In this document: piece by piece, positions 20,651 to 25,205 of the stretch
Layout of the letters: the number at the start of each line of letters is the position of its first letter
How positions within the stretch are numbered: position 1 is the stretch's first letter
IMG/VR virus record: IMGVR_UViG_3300032323_000585
Span: 1 to 25,205 of that record
DNA length: 25,205 bases
Reading direction: 5' to 3' (one strand)
Origin: a virus
Notes under the pieces: model-generated
What the model was told of the DNA's origin: nothing
The model's input: the letters and a program-made list of their open reading frames with translations, nothing else
The model's database searches: none
Position numbers and translations under genes: made by a program

Positions 20651-21077
20651 AGTACAAATTAGCTTCGGCATCCCTTCGCCGTGTTAACCCTCTCTCAAAT
20701 GAACTCCCTTTATTTATCCATCGCATAAATTCAGCGCGAATAGTTATGTCATTTGGATTCTGCCTGATTTTTGCCAGCAACCGCGAGCGTCTAAATGCAC
20801 CTATTCCGACATTGTAAATAAACGAAAGTAAGGCATCAAATTGATTTTGATTAAGGTTTAATCCTTGCAAAACCTTTGACCGCTTTTCAAGGTCAGCCAT
20901 CAGCAACTTTTCAGCAGTTACCATGCTGATTACTTCACCCATTTTAACCTTTTGCCCATTGCCCCAGGTAGTTGCTCCGTATCCTATTGTAGGTACTCCT
21001 GCCGGGCAGATGTAAGCGTCTTTCCTGAATCCTTCAAACTGCTTGATCAGATCTACTGCTTTTTGACTTGGTTTCAT
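20637..21077 (-). CDS. Endolysin, GH24 lysozyme with Glu-Cys-Thr triad
   Basis: The 146-residue protein cuts the sugar backbone of peptidoglycan at lysis. The catalytic Glu15 is in KQFEGFRKDAYIC, Cys24 takes the place of the T4 lysozyme Asp20, and Thr30 lies in VPTIGYG; the spacing E-8-C-5-T is exactly that of the family. Further blocks are NQNQFDALLSFIYNVGIGAF and ERGLTRRRDAEANLY, the conserved C-terminal helix. There is no signal peptide or SAR anchor, so it needs a holin for release. It lies right after the spanin candidate (ATGA overlap) and before the phosphoesterase. Confidence 0.93.
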   Translation of the reverse strand: MKPSQKAVDLIKQFEGFRKDAYICPAGVPTIGYGATTWGNGQKVKMGEVISMVTAEKLLMADLEKRSKVLQGLNLNQNQFDALLSFIYNVGIGAFRRSRLLAKIRQNPNDITIRAEFMRWINKGSSFERGLTRRRDAEANLYYAEI

Positions 21078-21517
21078 TTTCTAAAAATTAGAAGTAAAAT
21101 AATAAGACAAAGCAAGGCAATCAGCCACCATTTCAGATTATCATTCTGTTTGCCTACTTTATCAGCCTTTGCTTGATTGACATAAATAGTCGCCGAATCC
21201 CTGACATAAATGGTCCGCTCGACTGGCTTGAGCCGTTCTACAAATTCCCTTGTACGTGTGAGCTTATTAGAAACGATTGTGTCCGTTATGTATCTGTATA
21301 TGGTATCAATGCTTGACAGAATAAAGAAACGGCTAGAATCGAATCTAGCCACGTCTTGTGAATCTATGACAATAGACTCTTGTATAGGGAAATACTGACT
21401 GCAGCTTTTAGCAAGTATTTCAGGGTGATTGATGTATGCGCGGCGCACTTGCCTTTCTGCCTGTCTTGAAGTATTGCAAGCAGATAAAAAAAATAGTATG
21501 AGATACCAAAGTTTCAT
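21074..21517 (-). CDS. Unimolecular spanin candidate (lipoprotein with C-terminal TM)
   Basis: A 147-residue protein with a type II signal sequence ending in the lipobox LSAC (residues 11-14), so Cys14 would be lipidated in the outer membrane. A mainly periplasmic body follows, including an extended strand-rich part (ERLKPVERTIYVRDSATIYV). At the end is a hydrophobic helix, WWLIALLCLIILLLIF (about 130-145), and a positive end that would cross the inner membrane. This two-ended anchoring is the defining plan of u-spanins, as in T1 gp11, which fuse inner and outer membranes at the last step of lysis. It lies between holin-like and endolysin genes. Confidence 0.75.
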   Translation of the reverse strand: MKLWYLILFFLSACNTSRQAERQVRRAYINHPEILAKSCSQYFPIQESIVIDSQDVARFDSSRFFILSSIDTIYRYITDTIVSNKLTRTREFVERLKPVERTIYVRDSATIYVNQAKADKVGKQNDNLKWWLIALLCLIILLLIFRK

Positions 21518-21562
21518 ATCTTTGTGACCTCATTGTTTTTATGGATTAGGAATTTTTCGTTC

Positions 21563-21590
21563 GGAGCTAGTTTCTACTAGCTCCTTTTTT
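21563..21590 (+). terminator. Plus-strand intrinsic terminator between lysis genes
   Basis: The plus strand has a perfect 9-base stem GGAGCTAGT / ACTAGCTCC (21563-21571 and 21576-21584) with loop TTCT and six T (21585-21590). On the minus strand the same hairpin has no T-tract after it. It thus points against all known genes in the window. The gap 21518-21588 otherwise holds no gene. Confidence 0.6.
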
Positions 21591-21810
21591 ATTTCTCTTT
21601 GCCGAGAAATTCGCCTTGTGAATTTGTCAAAAGGTTTTTCATCAGGTAGGCAAGGCCAGAAGTCAAAGCGGTCAGACCGATTGCCTTCCAGTCAAAGGTA
21701 AGTGAACCAGCAGAAACGGTGTTGTAAGCAATGGTCAACACGCTGGTCAACATGGTAACGATCAAACCCTTCACAAGGTCTTGAACGTTTAAGTTAAGGA
21801 ACGTACTCAT
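21589..21810 (-). CDS. Holin-like membrane protein (73 aa)
   Basis: A 73-residue protein with two hydrophobic stretches: DLVKGLIVTMLTSVLTIAYN (about 11-30) and WKAIGLTALTSGLAYLMKNL (about 41-60). Between them is a short polar loop, and a short charged C-terminus ends in GKEK. The topology fits a small two-helix (class II-like) holin that opens the inner membrane for the endolysin. Its place just before the spanin and endolysin genes supports the call. It overlaps the upstream gene by four bases. Holin families are very diverse, so this is by topology and position only. Confidence 0.7.
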   Translation of the reverse strand: MSTFLNLNVQDLVKGLIVTMLTSVLTIAYNTVSAGSLTFDWKAIGLTALTSGLAYLMKNLLTNSQGEFLGKEK

Positions 21811-22043
21811 TTTGATTTGATTTGGTTTATTTGGATTTCTAAAGCGTTTATTTTCTGTTCAAGGTATGCGAGCCGCAATTCAATCAGTTTATTATTGGCT
21901 TCAGTCGCTTGTGCGATTTTTTCAATTTTACCGACAAGTCCGTAATAGATGCCAAAAATAAACGAGCATATGACAGCCGTTGAAATAACCAACGATTTTA
22001 CATTGCCAAATGTCATGCCTTTTATCTGCTGATTCTCGATCAT
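21807..22043 (-). CDS. Membrane-anchored coiled-coil protein of the lysis region (78 aa)
   Basis: A 78-residue protein with an N-terminal membrane helix (SLVISTAVICSFIFGIYYGL, about 17-36) followed by a coiled-coil region of hydrophobic heptads (LIELRLAYLEQKINALEIQI). It is inside-out compared with the XhlA-type lysis proteins, whose membrane segment is C-terminal. Its position directly upstream of the holin-like gene (ATGA overlap) suggests a helper or antiholin-like role, but this cannot be shown from sequence. The charged tail would lie in the cytoplasm or periplasm depending on topology. Confidence 0.65.
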   Translation of the reverse strand: MIENQQIKGMTFGNVKSLVISTAVICSFIFGIYYGLVGKIEKIAQATEANNKLIELRLAYLEQKINALEIQINQIKSK

Positions 22044-22222
22044 TGGTAGTTCAAGATTTGAAAGTTTTCAGGAATAGCGTCTTCGCTTATTTCAAAAAGT
22101 TCTGGATGCTCAATGATTGACGGATGCTGTTCAAGTGGAAGCGTCCAGCCTTTGGTATTGACAACGGTGTAAGCAATTTGACCGCGTGCGCTTAAGTCGA
22201 TTTTTTGACGAATGTGTTGCAT
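22040..22222 (-). CDS. Small protein between fibre and lysis genes (60 aa)
   Basis: A 60-residue protein that starts one base into the fibre stop codon and ends in the start of the coiled-coil membrane gene. Its sequence, MQHIRQKIDLSARGQIAYTV followed by GWTLPLEQHPSIIEHPELFE, has a short strand-rich start and an acidic Pro-rich end. No family recognised. Position suggests a fibre-associated small protein or a chaperone, but no motif supports that. Confidence 0.6.
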   Translation of the reverse strand: MQHIRQKIDLSARGQIAYTVVNTKGWTLPLEQHPSIIEHPELFEISEDAIPENFQILNYQ

Positions 22223-24135
22223 TAGTTAGTCCAATATGTTAAAGTGATGTGTGCAGTATTAGGAGCGTGTGACGTAAAGTTGAAAATAAAATCGTGTCCA
22301 GTGTTCCCAGTGTTATTCCTTAAGAATCCGCGTGGGGTTGACGATAACAAGGCGTTGGTTGAACTTGATGTGTAAATTAACGCTGGGTACATGTTTTGAC
22401 TTGCTCCAGTCAATCCCGCTGGTTCTGCTGGCGCTGGGCAGTCACTTGGAAGGTCGATTTGCAAGGCAGTTATTGCGGCTCCATTGGTAGCGTAAACAAG
22501 CATAATGTTAAGTGTTACCATTTTACCGATTCTTGTCCATCTGTAAGAATGGTTTGTCGCTCCACTTGGCGCGGTCGTTCCAGTCCATGCGATTGTTCCG
22601 GTGTAAGTTCCTGACGTGTCCTTAAAATAAGTGGCCACACTATTCGCTGCCGCACTCGTTCCATTGGCTTGGAATGAATACGCTGGCAGTTGTTTGCGCT
22701 GAAAAACGCTTGTGTCCGCTGGTCTAATATACCTTGTTCCGATTGCGTTTGTTATAGTCACATCGTGCCACAATGAATCCACGCGGCTGAATTGCAGAAT
22801 CACAGAATCTGCTGGAACTGCTGGGATGCTGACGTCACTCAACTCGTCTAACTGCCATCCGTTTTCGATTTTTATTTCAATCGCACCTTGGGTAGGATGC
22901 GCACGAGTTACTGAACCAATTTTGCAAATGTGGAAAGGTGCGAGTGGTTTTGTCGTTGTTATACCACCAGCAACCGTAGGACTTAAATAAACAATATCCC
23001 CATCTGTATAGGACGAAGTCGGTAGGCTTAAACCAGTTATGCTACCAGCTTGAATGATTGTTCCAGAATTATTGTTTGTTATATCATTCTCAACAAGTGC
23101 AAAGGTCTTGTAAGAATTTTCTTCGTTATTGGCTTGCGCTGGTGCAATGGTCGGCAAGTTTGACGAATGCCGTCCGTTGATATAAACCACAGAACCCTTC
23201 GGTATTGTTGAACCAGTGTTATTGTAAGCAGTAGTAACAAGTCTTGTGGCAGATGTTACTATTGACGAAGTCGTCAGCGTGATGTTGGAAGTAGTGTTTC
23301 CCTTAATTACCTGAATAGTGGAATCGTTCAACTTCGTAACTGAATTTACGAATCGGTTTGCTGTGTCGATTGTGTTGTCATTCGCCCATGCCAACTGCGT
23401 TGCGTTTTGCAGTTTAAGCACTTGACCAGCCGTGCCCTTTGTACGCGGCAGAATCGCGATTGTGTCCCATTCATTAACAAACCAAAATGAACCTGTTCCT
23501 TGCTTGACTTGAAATCCGTCATCTTCTGCAATTCCTTCACTTCTTAAATCAATACTTGAACCCATGATTATTGAGTTGGCAATTCCTTGAAAGTTTTGCA
23601 CTATTGAATTATTTGAAGATGACAAAGAAATAGCCGACTGACCATCTTGTTCTAATAGTTCATAGCTAAGCGAAGATGTATCAATTTTCAATCTGCTCAC
23701 GGTGTTAAGCCTCCCAGCGTTTACAACTAAATTCTTTTGATTCGTCCTGATTGTGTCGTTTGCAGATAGTGAACGCCTAAAGTAAGGCGCAAGCATGGAA
23801 GCCGTGTCTGTGTATTTTACGCGAGCGTCAATGCGGTTGGAAAGCGAAGTCGTATCTGTTGAACCGCCACCACCAGAAACTTGTGACCATGTCAGCGTCT
23901 TCGGGTTGTAGGTGTAGAATCTGTTATTGCACGAATCGAACGCGATTGCGCCTTTTCTGTTGACGAATTGAACGCTTTTCAAAGTAGGCACACCGCAGAC
24001 CGTTGGAATCTGCAAAGTTGAATCAAACGACATGCGCGGCGCTTGGTAGCCATACTGCGGCATCAGTTGGTAAACTTGTCCGAAACTGACTTGTCCAAAA
24101 ATGACAAGTCCTAAAATGATAAATAATTTTTTCAT
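22222..24135 (-). CDS. Fibre-like protein with N-terminal signal peptide (637 aa)
   Basis: A 637-residue protein. Residues 1-19 (MKKLFIILGLVIFGQVSFG) form a clear Sec signal peptide, with likely cleavage before Gln20, as is typical for secreted Bacteroidota proteins. The rest is rich in Ser, Thr, Asn and Gly with repeated short strand patterns, a GGGGS linker near residue 90, and a C-terminal domain containing NHSYRWTRIGKMVTLNIMLV and a LPSDCPAPAEP segment, which has the look of phage fibre head domains. A receptor-binding or tail-fibre role is likely from composition and position after the tail-terminator-like gene. A Sec signal on such a protein is unusual and is discussed in the findings. 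Confidence 0.75.
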   Translation of the reverse strand: MKKLFIILGLVIFGQVSFGQVYQLMPQYGYQAPRMSFDSTLQIPTVCGVPTLKSVQFVNRKGAIAFDSCNNRFYTYNPKTLTWSQVSGGGGSTDTTSLSNRIDARVKYTDTASMLAPYFRRSLSANDTIRTNQKNLVVNAGRLNTVSRLKIDTSSLSYELLEQDGQSAISLSSSNNSIVQNFQGIANSIIMGSSIDLRSEGIAEDDGFQVKQGTGSFWFVNEWDTIAILPRTKGTAGQVLKLQNATQLAWANDNTIDTANRFVNSVTKLNDSTIQVIKGNTTSNITLTTSSIVTSATRLVTTAYNNTGSTIPKGSVVYINGRHSSNLPTIAPAQANNEENSYKTFALVENDITNNNSGTIIQAGSITGLSLPTSSYTDGDIVYLSPTVAGGITTTKPLAPFHICKIGSVTRAHPTQGAIEIKIENGWQLDELSDVSIPAVPADSVILQFSRVDSLWHDVTITNAIGTRYIRPADTSVFQRKQLPAYSFQANGTSAAANSVATYFKDTSGTYTGTIAWTGTTAPSGATNHSYRWTRIGKMVTLNIMLVYATNGAAITALQIDLPSDCPAPAEPAGLTGASQNMYPALIYTSSSTNALLSSTPRGFLRNNTGNTGHDFIFNFTSHAPNTAHITLTYWTN

Positions 24136-24136
24136 A

Positions 24137-24565
24137 TTAAGTAGGGAAATCGCAGTTAGAAAATTCTCCGTTTGTTTGCAAAAAGAATGTGAACGTCACA
24201 CCTGAAAGGTAGTCTTCGAACTTTTCAGATATAGCCGTCCACGTGATTGAATCGTCAATGCTTATAGTCATGTCCCGACGCAAAGCTAAAATAATATCGT
24301 TAGCGATTGAGTGCTGGTCTGATATCACCTCTTGCTCGAATTCCCCTTCCACGCCTGACTTATCCAAAAACCACATTTCCAACTGATAAAAAAAGTCACT
24401 TCCTCTATTCAACTGACCAGTTGAAATAAAGAAGTTCGCCACCGGAAATACTGGTTGCTCCTCATATCCTATCCACTCGGTCGGTGTTGTGAACCGAACG
24501 GTCTTTATTATTGGATGGCTTTCCAGCAGCGTTTGAATCTTTTTTACTACCTGATTGTAGGTCAT
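24137..24565 (-). CDS. Tail terminator-like structural protein (142 aa)
   Basis: A 142-residue protein starting MTYNQVVKKIQTLLESHPII, with strands PVANFFISTGQLNRGSDFFY and QLEMWFLDKSGVEGEFEQEV, and a final domain VTFTFFLQTNGEFSNCDF. The N-terminal helix and the beta-alpha-beta layout in about 140 residues fit the tail terminator/completion proteins of siphophages, which cap the tail tube at the head-proximal end. Context supports this: it follows the head-connector-like gene and precedes the fibre. The start at 24565 is limited by an upstream stop in the same frame. Assignment moderate. Confidence 0.6.
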   Translation of the reverse strand: MTYNQVVKKIQTLLESHPIIKTVRFTTPTEWIGYEEQPVFPVANFFISTGQLNRGSDFFYQLEMWFLDKSGVEGEFEQEVISDQHSIANDIILALRRDMTISIDDSITWTAISEKFEDYLSGVTFTFFLQTNGEFSNCDFPT

Positions 24566-24617
24566 TGAACTTTGCTTTTACTTTATCGATGTACTCTTTT
24601 TTGTAGCCTTTCGACAT
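24462..24617 (-). CDS. Possible 51-aa basic ORF overlapping the terminator-like gene
   Basis: ATG at 24615-24617 lies two bases after the stop of the right-edge gene, and the frame ends with TGA at 24462-24464. The product is basic (MSKGYKKEYIDKVKAKFNDL, then Ser/Asn/Lys-rich to the end) without a clear fold. It overlaps the next gene by 104 bases in another frame. The start position right after the upstream stop favours translation, the composition does not, so this is uncertain. Confidence 0.3.
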   Translation of the reverse strand: MSKGYKKEYIDKVKAKFNDLQSGSKKDSNAAGKPSNNKDRSVHNTDRVDRI

Positions 24618-24619
24618 AT

Positions 24620-25205
24620 TTATCTGTATTGGAAAATAAATTTTTCGCCAGAGATGGTCACGTCACCAGTTGGTAGTGTTACGACACCGCCGTTAATCTG
24701 AAGGAATTCCGTGTCAGCCGTTGTGCTGGTTGTGATGTTCTTCACAAGCCCTGAACGAACAGCAAGCAATACCGTTCTACCCACAAGCACCTCAATCGTG
24801 AAGGATGACTGCCCAGCAGTAGCCGTGTAGGTCGTGTAGTTCGGCGCAGAATATCCGCTCGTAGAATTGGAGTAGTTCGGGTAGCGTGGTTCCGCTGAAC
24901 GGTCCCCTAAGTAGATTGGGCAAGTGTATCCTTTCTCTTCAGGGAAAATCACATCGAATCCGCTCCCGGTGTTGAAGTACTCAAAATAAAGTGTGTAGTT
25001 TTCCTGAAGGTATTTAATCATTCGCGTCTTGTAGAATTCAGCCATGCCCTTGTATTTATCTTCAAGCATTTCCAAGTCACCGCGCGAAGGTGTGTTTGAT
25101 TCTTCAGCCGTCTTTTGCAGAAACCCTTTGCTGAAAAGTTGGTAACCCATAACCATCGGGAGCATGCTCATCGTGTACCAAATCAGCGCGTCCGTGATGT
25201 AGTCG
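24620..25205 (-). CDS. Head/neck connector-like virion protein (N-terminus cut by window edge)
   Basis: The frame is open from the right edge and ends at TAA 24620-24622; 194 codons are visible. An internal ATG at 25171 is unlikely to be the true start, because the residues before it (DYITDALIWYT) continue the same helix. The first half is helical with MSMLPMVMGYQLFSKGFLQK and DLEMLEDKYKGMAEFYKTRM, then an aromatic YTLYFEYFNTGSGFDVIFPE segment. The second half is beta-rich and ends in TFxVEV- and GEKFIFQ-like strands. The helical-then-beta arrangement is that of DUF6712-like head-connector proteins of Bacteroidota phages. The link is by eye and context. Confidence 0.55.
   Translation of the reverse strand, partial: DYITDALIWYTMSMLPMVMGYQLFSKGFLQKTAEESNTPSRGDLEMLEDKYKGMAEFYKTRMIKYLQENYTLYFEYFNTGSGFDVIFPEEKGYTCPIYLGDRSAEPRYPNYSNSTSGYSAPNYTTYTATAGQSSFTIEVLVGRTVLLAVRSGLVKNITTSTTADTEFLQINGGVVTLPTGDVTISGEKFIFQYR

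Overview
The window looks like part of a tailed, probably siphovirus-like phage (or prophage) of a Bacteroidota host, most plausibly a flavobacterium-type host. The signs are a tape measure protein, terminase, tail chaperone, holin/endolysin/spanin set and ERF annealing protein. The host signals are promoter boxes of the TAnnTTTG type, A-rich leaders in place of Shine-Dalgarno sequences, and a signal peptide ending in FGQ. Every convincing coding gene is on the minus strand, packed with 1-30 base overlaps, so the window reads right to left. No integrase, repressor, tRNA or CRISPR array was seen.

Reading in the direction of transcription: (1) 25205-22040 holds a head/neck-like protein cut by the window edge, a tail-terminator-like protein and a 637-residue fibre-like protein with a Sec signal peptide. 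(2) 22043-19428 is the lysis and end-of-late segment: a membrane coiled-coil protein, a holin-like protein, a lipoprotein that also has a C-terminal membrane anchor (unimolecular spanin candidate), a GH24 endolysin, a calcineurin-like phosphoesterase and a small acidic protein, closed by an intrinsic terminator at 19372-19401. (3) About 100 bases further on, a good Bacteroidota promoter (19243-19275) starts the early region: small proteins, ERF recombinase, a stand-alone DnaA domain IV-like protein, a structured leader with competing hairpins, a replication-initiator-like gene carrying iteron-like repeats and an A-rich repeat inside its coding sequence (a lambda-O-like origin candidate), a second replication-region protein, a VRR-NUC nuclease and a sigma-factor-like protein. 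(4) 13809-9184 is a sugar/modification segment: a TET-associated-glycosyltransferase-like protein, small zinc-binding and SSB-tail proteins, a small membrane protein, two more glycosyltransferases and an LpxA-like acyltransferase. (5) 9191-6544 leads through small conserved proteins and an HNH endonuclease to the small and large terminase subunits. (6) 6511-1 is the tail module: a tail assembly chaperone with a likely programmed -1 frameshift on a run of nine T, a gp10-like joining protein, three tail proteins and the start of the tape measure protein.

The layout is unusual because the terminase directly precedes the tail chaperone, while the head-connector and fibre genes lie on the far side of the lysis and replication genes. 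Portal and capsid genes are not in the window and would be expected beyond its edges. The most interesting items are the origin-like repeat cluster, the attenuator-like leader just before the gene that carries it, the chaperone frameshift, the multi-glycosyltransferase locus, and an isolated plus-strand terminator in an otherwise minus-strand region. Function calls rest on motif recognition by eye; no database search was run.
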